Part shown: positions 36,101 through 49,376 of the stretch, in pieces
Layout: each line of letters opens with the position of its first letter
Position numbering within the stretch: the first letter of the stretch is position 1
Assembly: GCA_963966185.1 (NCBI GenBank)
Contig: CAWZYM010000139.1
Span: forward strand, 558,001-622,000
Source of the DNA: Rhabditoides inermis
Taxonomy: Eukaryota; Nematoda; Chromadorea; Rhabditida; Rhabditidae
Direction: 5' to 3'
Length of the DNA: 64,000 nucleotides
Notes under the pieces: model-generated
What the model saw: only the letters and a program-made list of their open reading frames with translations
The model's database searches: none
What the model was told of the DNA's origin: nothing
Translations under genes and position numbers: made by a program

Positions 36101-36725
36101 CAGTTGTGTATAACTCTCACAAGTGCTTGTGAATGAAAAAAGTAATCGTTCATCTCTCTCTTTCTCCCCCTCTCTCCCTCTCTTCTCTTGCAGCAGTCTC
36201 CTCGCTACCAAGGGCGAGAGCACCATGTATTTTGAAACGTGAGCACACAACGGTCCTGTATCTTTGCAGGAGTCAAGCTTCAGATAGATACAACCGATCC
36301 TAGATCGGTCGTCGAATATGCACAGACAGAACACCTCGATTTACGTTAGGAAGAAGCCCATTGTTTTTTTTCAGACATTTCGGGTTTTTCTGAAAGTATA
36401 ATTTGAATGCAAATAGAAGACCCAGTTGCAGTTGTGTCCAACTCTCACAAGTGCTTGTGAATGAAAAAGTTATCGTTCATCTCTCTCTTTCTCCCCTTCT
36501 CTCCCTCTCTTCCCTTGCCCCAGTCTCCTCGCTACCAAGGGCGAGAGCACCATGTATTTTGAAACGTGAGCACACAACGGTCCTGTATCTTCGCGGGAGT
36601 CAAGCTTCAGATAGCTACAACCGATCCTAGTTCGGTCGTCGAATATGCACAGACAGAACACCTCGATCTACCTTTACAAAGAAGACCATTGTTTATTGTA
36701 TTTCAAACATTTCGGGTTTTTCAAA
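30141..36725. repeat. 20-monomer tandem duplication (6583 bp), copy 2
   Basis: Follows copy 1 directly. Its first monomer is chimeric: alpha-prime text (TTTCAAACATTTCGGG) up to about 30130 continues into beta text (GTATAATTTGAATGCG). Very few differences from copy 1 are seen by eye, suggesting a recent event. Confidence 0.85.
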
Positions 36726-39700
36726 AAGTATATTTTGAATGCGAATAGAAGGCCCAGTGGCAGTTGTGTATAGTTCTCACAAGTGCTTGTGAATGAAAAG
36801 TTATCGTTCATCTCTCTCTTTCTCCCCCTCTCTCCCTCTCTTCTCTTGCCCCAGTCTCCTCGCTACCAAAGGCAAGAGCACCATGTATTTTGAAACGTGA
36901 GCACACAACGGTCCTGTATCTTTGCAGGAGTCAAGCTTCAGATAGCTTCAACCGATCCTAGATCGGTCGTCGAATATGCACAGACAGAACACCTCGATCT
37001 ACCTTTACGAAGAAGACCATTGTTTATTGTATTTCAGACATTTCGGGTTTTTCAAAAAGTATATTTTGAATGCGAATAGAAGACCCAGTTGCAGTTGTGT
37101 ATAACTCTCACAAATGCTTGTGAATGAAAAGTCATCGTTCATCTCTCTCTTTCTCCCCCTCTCTCCCTCTCTTCTCTTGCCCCAGTCTCCTCGCTACCAA
37201 GGGCAAGAGCACCATGTATTTTGAAACGTGAGCACACAACGGTCCTGTATCTTCGCAGGAGTTAAGCTTCAGATAGCTACAACCGATCCTAGATCGGTCG
37301 TCGAATATGCACAGACAGAAAACATCGTTTTTCGTTACGAAAAAGCCCATTGTTTTTTTCATACATTTCGGGTTTTTCAAAAAGTATAATTTGAATGCGA
37401 ATAGAAGACCCAGTTGCAGTTGTGTATAACTCTCACAAGTGCTTGTAGATGAAAAAAAGTAATCGTTCATCTCTCTCTTTCTCCCCCTCTCTCCCTCTCT
37501 TCTCTTGCCCCAGTCTCCTCGCTACCAAAGGCAAGAGCACCATGTATTTTGAAACGTGAGCACACAACGGTCCTGTATCTTTGCAGGAGTCAAGCTTCAG
37601 ATAGCTACAACCGATCCTAGATCGGTCGTCGAATATGCACAGACAGAACACCTCAATCTACCTTTACGAAAAAGACCATTGTTTATTGTATTTCAGACAT
37701 TTCGGGTTTTTCAAAAAGTATATTTTGAATGCGAATAGAAGACCCAGTTGCAGTTGTGTATAACTCTCACAAATGCTTGTGAATGAAAAGTCATCGTTCA
37801 TCTCTCTCTTTCTCCCCCTCTCTCCCTCTCTTCTCTTGCCCCAGTCTCCTCGCTACCAAGGGCAAGAGCACCATGTATTTTGAAACGTGAGCACACAACG
37901 GTCCTGTATCTTCGCAGGAGTTAAGCTTCAGATAGCTACAACCGATCCTAGATCGGTCGTCGAATATGCACAGACAGAAAACATCGTTTTTCGTTACGAA
38001 AAAGCCCATTGTTTTTTTCATACATTTCGGGTTTTTCAAAAAGTATAATTTGAATGCGAATAGAAGACCCAGTTGCAGTTGTGTATAACTCTCACAAGTG
38101 CTTGTAGATGAAAAAAGTAATCGTTCATCTCTCTCTTTCTCCCCCTCTCTCCCTCTCTTCTCTTGCCCCAGTCTCCTCGCTACCAAGGGCGAGAGCACCA
38201 TGCATTTTGAAACGTGAGCACACAACGGTCCTGTATCTTCGCAGGAGTCAAGTTTCAGATAGCTACAACCGATCCTAGATCGGTCGTCGAATATGCACAG
38301 ACAGAACACCTCGATCTACCTTTACGAAAAAGCCCAATGTTTTTTTTCAGACATTTCGGTTTTTCTAAAAAGTATAATTTGAATGCGAATAGAAGATCCA
38401 ATTGCAGTTGTGTATAACTCTCACAAGTGCTTGTGAATGAAAAGTTATCGTTTATCTCTCTCTTTCTCCCCCTCTCTACCTCTCTTCTCTTGCCCCAGTC
38501 TCCTCGCTACCAAGGGCAAGAGCACCATGTATTTTGAAACGTGAGCACACAACGGTACTGTATCTTCGCAGGAGTCAAGCTTCAGATAGCTACAACCGAT
38601 CCTAGATCGGTCGTCGAATATGCACATACAGAAAACATCGATTTTCGTTACGAAAAAGCCCATTGTTTTTCTCAGACATTTCGGGTTTTTCAAAATGTAT
38701 AATTTGAATGCGAACAGAAGACCCAGTTGTAGTTGTGTATAATTCTCATAAGTGCTTTTGAATGAACAAGTTATCGTTCATCTCTCTCTTTCTCCCCTTC
38801 TCTCCCTCTCTTCTCTCGCCCCAGTCTCCTCGCTACCAAGGGCGAGAGCACCATGTATTTTGAAACGTGAGCACACAACGGTCCTGTAACTTTGCAGAAG
38901 TCAAGCTTCAGATAGATACAACCGATCCTAGATTGGTCGTCGAATATGCACAGACAGAACACCTCGATTTACGTTAGGAAGAAGACCATTGTTTTTTTCA
39001 GACATTTCGGGTTTTTCTGAAAGTATAATTTGAATGCAAATAGAAGACCCAGTTGCAGTTGTGTCCAACTCTCACAAGTGCTTGTGAATGAAAAAGTTAT
39101 CGTTTATCTCTCTCTTTCTCCCCCTCTCTACCTCTCTTCTCTTGCCCCAGTCTTCTCGCTAACAAGGGCAAGAGCACCATGTATTTTGAAACGTGAGCAC
39201 ACAACGGTCCTGTATCTTCGCAGGAGTCAAGCTTCAGATAGCTACAACCGATCCTAGTTCGGTCGTCGAATATGCACAGACAGAACACCTCGATCTACCT
39301 TTACAAAGAAGACCATTGTTTATTGTATTTCAAACATTTCGGGTTTTTCAAAAAGTATATTTTGAATGCGAATAGAAGGCCCAGTGGCAGTTGTGTATAG
39401 TTCTCACAAGTGCTTGTGAATGAAAAGTTATCGTTCATCTCTCTCTTTCTCCCCCTCTCTCCCTCTCTTCTCTTGCCCCAGTCTCCTCGCTACCAAAGGC
39501 AAGAGCACCATGTATTTTGAAACGTGAGCACACAACGGTCCTGTATCTTTGCAGGAGTCAAGCTTCAGATAGCTACAACCGATCCTAGATCGGTCGTCGA
39601 ATATGCACAGACAGAACACCTCGATCTACCTTTACGAAGAAGACCATTGTTTATTGTATTTCAGACATTTCGGGTTTTTCAAAAAGTATATTTTGAATGC

Positions 39701-39734
39701 GAATAGAAGACCCAGTTGCAGTTGTGTATAACTC
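32171..39734. repeat. 23-monomer tandem duplication (~7563 bp), copy 1
   Basis: Landmarks recur at offsets of 7562-7564 bp: 32171/39735, 34251/41815, 35129/42692, 36470/44032, 37132/44694, 38445/46007 and 39428/46990. This unit overlaps copy 2 of the 6583-bp duplication, so the two events are nested. Confidence 0.85.
36860..38176. repeat. Alpha-beta dimer pair followed by delta
   Basis: Dimers 36860-37518 and 37519-38176 are followed by delta at 38177. Near-identical clusters are at 44422-45738, 47049-48357, 53609-54926 and, with a third dimer, 61024-63000. Confidence 0.88.
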
Positions 39735-42700
39735 TCACAAGTGCTTGTAGATGAAAAAAAGTAATCGTTCATCTCTCTCTTTCTCCCCCTCTCTCCCTCT
39801 CTTCTCTTGCAGCAGTCTCCTCGCTACCAAGGGCGAGAGCACCATGTATTTTGAAACGTGAGCACACAACGGTCCTGTATCTTTGCAGGAGTCAAGCTTC
39901 AGATAGATACAACCGATCCTAGATCGGTCGTCGAATATGCACAGACAGAACACCTCGATTTACGTTAGGAAGAAGCCCATTGTTTTTTTTTCAGACATTT
40001 CGGGTTTTTCTGAAAGTATAATTTGAATGCAAATAGAAGACCCAGTTGCAGTTGTGTCCAACTCTCACAAGTGCTTGTGAATGAAAAAGTTATCGTTTAT
40101 CTCTCTCTTCCTCCCCCTCTCTACCTCTCTTCTCTTGCCCCAGTCTTCTCGCTACCAAGGGCAAGAGCACCATGTATTTCAAAACGTGAGCACACAACGG
40201 TCCTGTATCTTCGCAGGAGTCAAGCTTCAGATAGCTACAACCGATCCTAGATCGGTCGTCGAATATGCACAGACAGAAAACATCGTTTTTCGTTACGAAA
40301 AAGCCCATTGTTTTTTTCATACATTTCGGGTTTTTCAAAAAGTATATTTTGAATGCGAATAGAAGGCCCAGTTGCAATTGTGTATAACTCTCACAAGTGC
40401 TTGTGAATGAAAAGTTATCGTTCATCTCTCTCTTTCTCCCCCTCTCTCCCTCTTTTCTCTTGCCCCAGTCTCCTCGCTACCAAGGGCAAGAGCACCATGT
40501 ATTTTGAAACGTGAGCACACAACGGTCCTGTATCTTCGCAGGAGTCAAGCTTCAGATAGCTACAACCGATCCTAGATCGGTCGTCGAATATGCACAGACA
40601 GAAAACATCGATTTTCGTTACGAAAAAGCCCATTGTTTTTTTCATACATTTCGGGTTTTTCAAAAAGTATAATTTGAATGCGAATAGAAGACCCAGTTGC
40701 AGTTGTGTATAACTCTCACAAGTGCTTGTGAATGAAAAAAGTAATCGTTCATCTCTCTCTTTCTCCCCCTCTCTCCCTCTCTTCTCTTGCAGCAGTCTCC
40801 TCGCTACCAAGGGCGAGAGCACCATGTATTTTGAAACGTGAGCACACAACGGTCCTGTATCTTTGCAGGAGTCAAGCTTCAGATAGATACAACCGATCCT
40901 AGATCGGTCGTCGAATATGCACAGACAGAACACCTCGATTTACGTTAGGAAGAAGCCCATTGTTTTTTCATACATTTCGGGTTTTTCAAAAAGTATAATT
41001 TGAATGCGAATAGAAGACCCAGTTGCAGTTGTGTATAACTCTCACAAGTGCTTGTGAATGAAAAAAGTAATCGTTCATCTCTCTCTTTCTCCCCCTCTCT
41101 CCCTCTTTTCTCTTGCCCCAGTCTCCTCGCTACCAAGGGCAAGAGCACCATGTATTTTGAAACGTGAGCACACAACGGTCCTGTATCTTCGCAGGAGTCA
41201 AGCTTCAGATAGCTACAACCGATCCTAGATCGGTCGTCGAATATGCACAGACAGAACACCTCGATCTACCTTTACGAAGAAGACCATTGTTTATTGTATT
41301 TCAGACATTTCGGGTTTTTCAAAAAGTATATTTTGAATGCGAATAGAAGGCCCAGTTGCAATTGTGAATAACTCTCACAAGTGCTTGTGAATGAAAAGTT
41401 ATCGTTCATCTCTCTCTTTCTCCCCCTCTCTCCCTCTTTTCTCTTGCCCCAGTCTCCTCGCTACCAAGGGCAAGAGCACCATGTATTTTGAAACGTGAGC
41501 ACACAACGGTCCTGTATCTTCGCAGGAGTCAAGCTTCAGATAGCTACAACCGATCCTAGATCGGTCGTCGAATATGCACAGACAGAAAACATCGATTTTC
41601 GTTACGAAAAAGCCCATTGTTTTTTTCATACATTTCGGGTTTTTCAAAAAGTATAATTTGAATGCGAATAGAAGACCCAGTTGCAGTTGTGTATAACTCT
41701 CACAAGTGCTTGTGAATGAAAAAAGTAATCGTTCATCTCTCTCTTTCTCCCCCTCTCTCCCTCTCTTCTCTTGCAGCAGTCTCCTCGCTACCAAGGGCGA
41801 GAGCACCATGTATTTTGTAACGTGAGCACACAACGGTCCTGTATCTTTGCAGGAGTCAAGCTTCAGATAGATACAACCGATCCTAGATCGGTCGTCGAAT
41901 ATGCACAGACAGAACACCTCGATTTACGTTAGGAAGAAGCCCATTGTTTTTTTTTCAGAAACTTCGGGTTTTTCTGAAAGTATAATTTGAATGCAAATAG
42001 AAGACCCAGTTGCAGTTGTGTCCAACTCTCACAAGTGCTTGTGAATGAAAAAGTTATCGTTTATCTCTCTCTTTCTCCCCTTCTCTCCCTCTCTTCCCTT
42101 GCCCCAGTCTCCTCGCTACCAAGGGCGAGAGCACCATGTATTTTGAAACGTGAGCACACAACGGTCCTGTATCTTCGCGGGAGTCAAGCTTCAGATAGCT
42201 ACAACCGATCCTAGTTCGGTCGTCGAATATGCACAGACAGAACACCTCGATCTACCTTTACAAAGAAGACCATTGTTTATTGTATTTCAAATATTTCGGG
42301 TTTTTCAAAAAGTATATTTTGAATGCGAATAGAAGGCCCAGTTGCAGTTGTGTATAGTTCTCACAAGTGCTTGTGAATGAAAAGTTATCGTTCATCTCTC
42401 TCTTTCTCCCCCTCTCTCCCTCTCTTCTCTTGCCCCAGTCTCCTCGCTACCAAAGGCAAGAGCACCATGTATTTTGAAACGTGAGCACACAACGGTCCTG
42501 TATCTTTGCAGGAGTCAAGCCTCAGATAGCTACAACCGATCCTAGATCGGTCGTCGAATATGCACAGACAGAACACCTCGATCTACCTTTACGAAGAAGA
42601 CCATTGTTTATTGTATTTCAGACATTTCGGGTTTTTCAAAAAGTATATTTTGAATGCGAATAGAAGACCCAGTTGCAGTTGTGTATAACTCTCACAAGTG

Positions 42701-45700
42701 CTTGTAGATGAAAAAAAGTAATCGTTCATCTCTCTCTTTCTCCCCCTCTCTCCCTCTCTTCTCTTGCAGCAGTCTCCTCGCTACCAAGGGCGATAGCACC
42801 ATGTATTTTGAAACGTGAGCACACAACGGTCCTGTATCTTTGCAGGAGTCAAGCTTCAGATAGATACAACCGATCCTAGATCGGTCGTCGAATATGCACA
42901 GACAGAACACCTCGATTTACGTTAGGAAGAAGCCCATTGTTTTTTTTTCAGACATTTCGGGTTTTTCTGAAAGTATAATTTGAATGCAAATAGAAGACCC
43001 AGTTGCAGTTGTGTCCAACTCTCACAAGTGCTTGTGAATGAAAAAGTTATCGTTTATCTCTCTCTTCCTCCCCCTCTCTACCTCTCTTCTCTTGCCCCAG
43101 TCTTCTCGCTACCAAGGGCAAGAGCACCATGTATTTCAAAACGTGAGCACACAACGGTCCTGTATCTTCGCAGGAGTCAAGCTTCAGATAGCTACAACCG
43201 ATCCTAGATCGGTCGTCGAATATGCACAGACAGAACACCTCGATCTACCTTTACGAAGAAGACCATTGTTTATTGTATTTCAGACATTTCGGGTTTTTCA
43301 AAAAGTATATTTTCAAATGCGAATAGAAGGCTCAGTTGCAATTGTGTATAACTCTCACAAGTGCTTGTGAATGAAAAGTTATCGTTCATCTCTCTCTTTC
43401 TCCCCCTCTCTCCCTCTTTTCTCTTGCCCCAGTCTCCTCGCTACCAAGGGCAAGAGCACCATGTATTTTGAAACGTGAGCACACAACGGTCCTGTATCTT
43501 CGCAGGAGTCAAGCTTCAGATAGCTACAACCGATCCTAGATCGGTCGTCGAATATGCACAGACAGAAAACATCGATTTTCGTTACGAAAAAGCCCATTGT
43601 TTTTTTCATACATTTCGGGTTTTTCAAAAAGTATAATTTGAATGCGAATAGAAGACCCAGTTGCAGTTGTGTATAACTCTCACAAGTGCTTGTGAATGAA
43701 AAAAGTAATCGTTCATCTCTCTCTTTCTCCCCCTCTCTCCCTCTCTTCTCTTGCAGCAGTCTCCTCGCTACCAAGGGCGAGAGCACCATGTATTTTGAAA
43801 CGTGAGCACACAACGGTCCTGTATCTTTGCAGGAGTCAAGCTTCAGATAGATACAACCGATCCTAGATCGGTCGTCGAATATGCACAGACAGAACACCTC
43901 GATTTACGTTAGGAAGAAGCCCATTGTTTTTTTCAGACATTTCGGGTTTTTCTGAAAGTATAATTTGAATGCAAATAGAAGACCCAGTTGCAGTTGTGTC
44001 CAACTCTCACAAGTGCTTGTGAATGAAAAAGTTATCGTTCATCTCTCTCTTTCTCCCCTTCTCTCCCTCTCTTCCCTTGCCCCAGTCTCCTCGCTACCAA
44101 GGGCGAGAGCACCATGTATTTTGAAACGTGAGCACACAACGGTCCTGTATCTTCGCGGGAGTCAAGCTTCAGATAGCTACAACCGATCCTAGTTCGGTCG
44201 TCGAATATGCACAGACAGAACACCTCGATCTACCTTTACAAAGAAGACCATTGTTTATTGTATTTCAAACATTTCGGGTTTTTCAAAAAGTATATTTTGA
44301 ATGCGAATAGAAGGCCCAGTGGCAGTTGTGTATAGTTCTCACAAGTGCTTGTGAATGAAAAGTTATCGTTCATCTCTCTCTTTCTCCCCCTCTCTCCCTC
44401 TCTTCTCTTGCCCCAGTCTCCTCGCTACCAAAGGCAAGAGCACCATGTATTTTGAAACGTGAGCACACAACGGTCCTGTATCTTTGCAGGAGTCAAGCTT
44501 CAGATAGCTACAACCGATCCTAGATCGGTCGTCGAATATGCACAGACAGAACACCTCGATCTACCTTTACGAAGAAGACCATTGTTTATTGTATTTCAGA
44601 CATTTCGGGTTTTTCAAAAAGTATATTTTGAATGCGAATAGAAGACCCAGTTGCAGTTGTGTATAACTCTCACAAATGCTTGTGAATGAAAAGTCATCGT
44701 TCATCTCTCTCTTTCTCTCCCTCTCTCCCTCTCTTCTCTTGCCCCAGTCTCCTCGCTACCAAGGGCAAGAGCACCATGTATTTTGAAACGTGAGCACACA
44801 ACGGTCCTGTATCTTCGCAGGAGTTAAGCTTCAGATAGCTACAACCGATCCTAGATCGGTCGTCGAATATGCACAGACAGAAAACATCGTTTTTCGTTAC
44901 GAAAAAGCCCATTGTTTTTTTCATACATTTCGGGTTTTTCAAAAAGTATAATTTGAATGCGAATAGAAGACCCAGTTGCAGTTGTGTATAACTCTCACAA
45001 GTGCTTGTAGATGAAAAAAAGTAATCGTTCATCTCTCTCTTTCTCCCCCTCTCTCCCTCTCTTCTCTTGCCCCAGTCTCCTCGCTACCAAAGGCAAGAGC
45101 ACCATGTATTTTGAAACGTGAGCACACAACGGTCCTGTATCTTTGCAGGAGTCAAGCTTCAGATAGCTACAACCGATCCTAGATCGGTCGTCGAATATGC
45201 ACAGACAGAACACCTCGATCTACCTTTACGAAAAAGACCATTGTTTATTGTATTTCAGACATTTCGGGTTTTTCAAAAAGTATATTTTGAATGCGAATAG
45301 AAGACCCAGTTGCAGTTGTGTATAACTCTCACAAATGCTTGTGAATGAAAAGTCATCGTTCATCTCTCTCTTTCTCCCCCTCTTTCCCTCTCTTCTCTTG
45401 CCCCAGTCTCCTCGCTACCAAGGGCAAGAGCACCATGTATTTTGAAACGTGAGCACACAACGGTCCTGTATCTTCGCAGGAGTTAAGCTTCAGATAGCTA
45501 CAACCGATCCTAGATCGGTCGTCGAATATGCACAGACAGAAAACATCGTTTTTCGTTACGAAAAAGCCCATTGTTTTTTTCATACATTTCGGGTTTTTCA
45601 AAAAGTATAATTTGAATGCGAATAGAAGACCCAGTTGCAGTTGTGTATAACTCTCACAAGTGCTTGTAGATGAAAAAAGTAATCGTTCATCTCTCTCTTT

Positions 45701-47297
45701 CTCCCCCTCTCTCCCTCTCTTCTCTTGCCCCAGTCTCCTCGCTACCAAGGGCGAGAGCACCATGCATTTTGAAACGTGAGCACACAACGGTCCTGTATCT
45801 TCGCAGGAGTCAAGTTTCAGATAGCTACAACCGATCCTAGATCGGTCGTCGAATATGCACAGACAGAACACCTCGATCTACCTTTACGAAAAAGCCCAAT
45901 GTTTTTTTTCAGACATTTCGGTTTTTCTAAAAAGTATAATTTGAATGCGAATAGAAGATCCAATTGCAGTTGTGTATAACTCTCACAAGTGCTTGTGAAT
46001 GAAAAGTTATCGTTTATCTCTCTCTTTCTCCCCCTCTCTACCTCTCTTCTCTTGCCCCAGTCTCCTCGCTACCAAGGGCAAGAGCACCATGTATTTTGAA
46101 ACGTGAGCACACAACGGTACTGTATCTTCGCAGGAGTCAAGCTTCAGATAGCTACAACCGATCCTAGATCGGTCGTCGAATATGCACATACAGAAAACAT
46201 CGATTTTCGTTACGAAAAAGCCCATTGTTTTTCTCAGACATTTCGGGTTTTTCAAAATGTATAATTTGAATGCGAACAGAAGACCCAGTTGTAGTTGTGT
46301 ATAATTCTCATAAGTGCTTTTGAATGAACAAGTTATCGTTCATCTCTCTCTTTCTCCCCTTCTCTCCCTCTCTTCTCTTGCCCCAGTCTCCTCGCTACCA
46401 AGGGCGAGAGCACCATGTATTTTGAAACGTGAGCACACAACGGTCCTGTAACTTTGCAGAAGTCAAGCTTCAGATAGATACAACCGATCCTAGATTGGTC
46501 GTCGAATATGCACAGACAGAACACCTCGATTTACGTTAGGAAGAAGACCATTGTTTTTTTCAGACATTTCGGGTTTTTCTGAAAGTATAATTTGAATGCA
46601 AATAGAAGACCCAGTTGCAGTTGTGTCCAACTCTCACAAGTGCTTGTGAATGAAAAAGTTATCGTTTATCTCTCTCTTTCTCCCCCTCTCTACCTCTCTT
46701 CTCTTGCCCCAGTCTTCTCGCTACCAAGGGCAAGAGCACCATGTATTTTGAAACGTGAGCACACAACGGTCCTGTATCTTCGCAGGAGTCAAGCTTCAGA
46801 TAGCTACAACCGATCCTAGTTCGGTCGTCGAATATGCACAGACAGAACACCTCGATCTACCTTTACAAAGAAGACCATTGTTTATTGTATTTCAAACATT
46901 TCGGGTTTTTCAAAAAGTATATTTTGAATGCGAATAGAAGGCCCAGTGACAGTTGTGTATAGTTCTCACAAGTGCTTGTGAATGAAAAGTTATCGTTCAT
47001 CTCTCTCTTTCTCCCCCTCTCTCCCTCTCTTCTCTTGCCCCAGTCTCCTCGCTACCAAAGGCAAGAGCACCATGTATTTTGAAACGTGAGCACACAACGG
47101 TCCTGTATCTTTGCAGGAGTCAAGCTTCAGATAGCTACAACCGATCCTAGATCGGTCGTCGAATATGCACAGACAGAACACCTCGATCTACCTTTACGAA
47201 GAAGACCATTGTTTATTGTATTTCAGACATTTCGGGTTTTTCAAAAAGTATATTTTGAATGCGAATAGAAGACCCAGTTGCAGTTGTGTATAACTCT
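39735..47297. repeat. 23-monomer tandem duplication (~7563 bp), copy 2
   Basis: Directly follows copy 1. Homology ends at about 47297, where CACAAATGCTTGTGAATG replaces the CTTGTAGATG expected from copy 1. Scattered differences (GGGCGATAGC near 42790, GGCTCAGTTG near 43330) are private to this copy. Confidence 0.85.
44422..45738. repeat. Alpha-beta dimer pair, copy at 44.4 kb
   Basis: Counterpart of 36860-38176 at offset 7562, followed by delta at 45739. The private change CTTTCTCTCCCTC near 44711 interrupts the usual C5 run of the pyrimidine tract. Confidence 0.85.
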
Positions 47298-48357
47298 CAC
47301 AAATGCTTGTGAATGAAAAGTCATCGTTCATCTCTCTCTTTCTCCCCCTCTCTCCCTCTCTTCTCTTGCCCCAGTCTCCTCGCTACCAAGGGCAAGAGCA
47401 CCATGTATTTTGAAACGTGAGCACACAACGGTCCTGTATCTTCGCAGGAGTTAAGCTTCAGATAGCTACAACCGATCCTAGATCGGTCGTCGAATATGCA
47501 CAGACAGAAAACATCGTTTTTCGTTACGAAAAAGCCCATTGTTTTTTTCATACACTTCGGGTTTTTCAAAAAGTATAATTTGAATGCGAATAGAAGACCC
47601 AGTTGCAGTTGTGTATAACTCTCACAAGTGCTTGTAGATGAAAAAAAGTAATCGTTCATCTCTCTCTTTCTCCCCCTCTCTCCCTCTCTTCTCTTGCCCC
47701 AGTCTCCTCGCTACCAAAGGCAAGAGCACCATGTATTTTGAAACGTGAGCACACAACGGTCCTGTATCTTTGCAGGAGTCAAGCTTCAGATAGCTACAAC
47801 CGATCCTAGATCGGTCGTCGAATATGCACAGACAGAACACCTCGATCTACCTTTACGAAGAAGACCATTGTTTATTGTATTTCAGACATTTCGGGTTTTT
47901 CAAAAAGTATATTTTGAATGCGAATAGAAGACCCAGTTGCAGTTGTGTATAACTCTCACAAATGCTTGTGAATGAAAAGTCATCGTTCATCTCTCTCTTT
48001 CTCCCCCTCTCTCCCTCTCTTCTCTTGCCCCAGTCTCCTCGCTACCAAGGGCAAGAGCACCATGTATTTTGAAACGTGAGCACACAACGGTCCTGTATCT
48101 TCGCAGGAGTTAAGCTTCAGATAGCTACAACCGATCCTAGATCGGTCGTCGAATATGCACAGACAGAAAACATCGTTTTTCGTTACGAAAAAGCCCATTG
48201 TTTTTTTCATACATTTCGGGTTTTTCAAAAAGTATAATTTGAATGCGAATAGAAGACCCAGTTGCAAATGTGTATAACTCTCACAAGTGCTTTTGAATGT
48301 AAAAACTTATCGTTCATCTCTCTCTTTCTCTCCTTCTCTTCCCTTGCCCCAGTCTCC
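47049..48357. repeat. Alpha-beta dimer pair with altered last monomer
   Basis: Dimer 47049-47707 is standard. The second, 47708-48357, is about 9 bp short, with the unusual run GCAAATGTGTATAACTC, CTTTTGAATGTAAAAAC and a shortened CT tract before delta at 48358. The GCAAATGTG variant also occurs near 59281. Confidence 0.8.
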
Positions 48358-49376
48358 TCGCTACCAAGGGCGAGAGCACCATGCATTTTGAAACGTGAGC
48401 ACACAACGGTCCTGTATCTTCGCAGGAGTCAAGTTTCAGATAGCTACAACCGATCCTAGATCGGTCGTCGAATATGCACAGACAGAACACCTCGATCTAC
48501 CTTTACGAAAAAGCCCAATGTTTTTTTCAGACATTTCGGTTTTTCTAAAAAGTATAATTTGAATGCGAATAGAAGATCCAATTGCAGTTGTGTATAACTC
48601 TCACAAGTGCTTGTGAATGAAAAGTTATCGTTTATCTCTCTCTTTCTCCCCCTCTCTACCTCTCTTCTCTTGCCCCAGTCTCCTCGCTACCAAGGGCAAG
48701 AGCACCATGTATTTTGAAACGTGAGCACACAACGGTACTGTATCTTCGCAGGAGTCAAGCTTCAGATAGCTACAACCGATCCTAGATCGGTCGTCGAATA
48801 TGCACAGACAGAAAACATCGATTTTCGTTACGAAAAAGCCCATTGTTTTTCTCAGACATTTCGGGTTTTTCAAAATGTATAATTTGAATGCGAACAGAAG
48901 ACCCAGATGCAGTTGTGTATAATTCTCATAAGTGCTTTTGAATGAACAAGTTATCGTTCATCTCTCTCTTTCTCCCCTTCTCTCCCTCTCTTCTCTTGCC
49001 CCAGTCTCCTCGCTACCAAGGGCGAGAGCACCATGTATTTTGAAACGTGAGCACACAACGGTCCTGTAACTTTGCAGGAGTCAAGCTTCAGATAGATACA
49101 ACCGATCCTAGATTGGTCGTCGAATATGCACAGACAGAACACCTCGATTTACGTTAGGAAGAAGACCATTGTTTTTTTCAGACATTTCGGGTTTTTCTGA
49201 AAGTATAATTTGAATGCAAATAGAAGACCCAGTTGCAGTTGTGTCCAACTCTCACAAGTGCTTGTGAATGAAAAAGTTATCGTTTATCTCTCTCTTTCTC
49301 CCCCTCTCTACCTCTCTTCTCTTGCCCCAGTCTTCTCGCTACCAAGGGCAAGAGCACCATGTATTTTGAAACGTGA

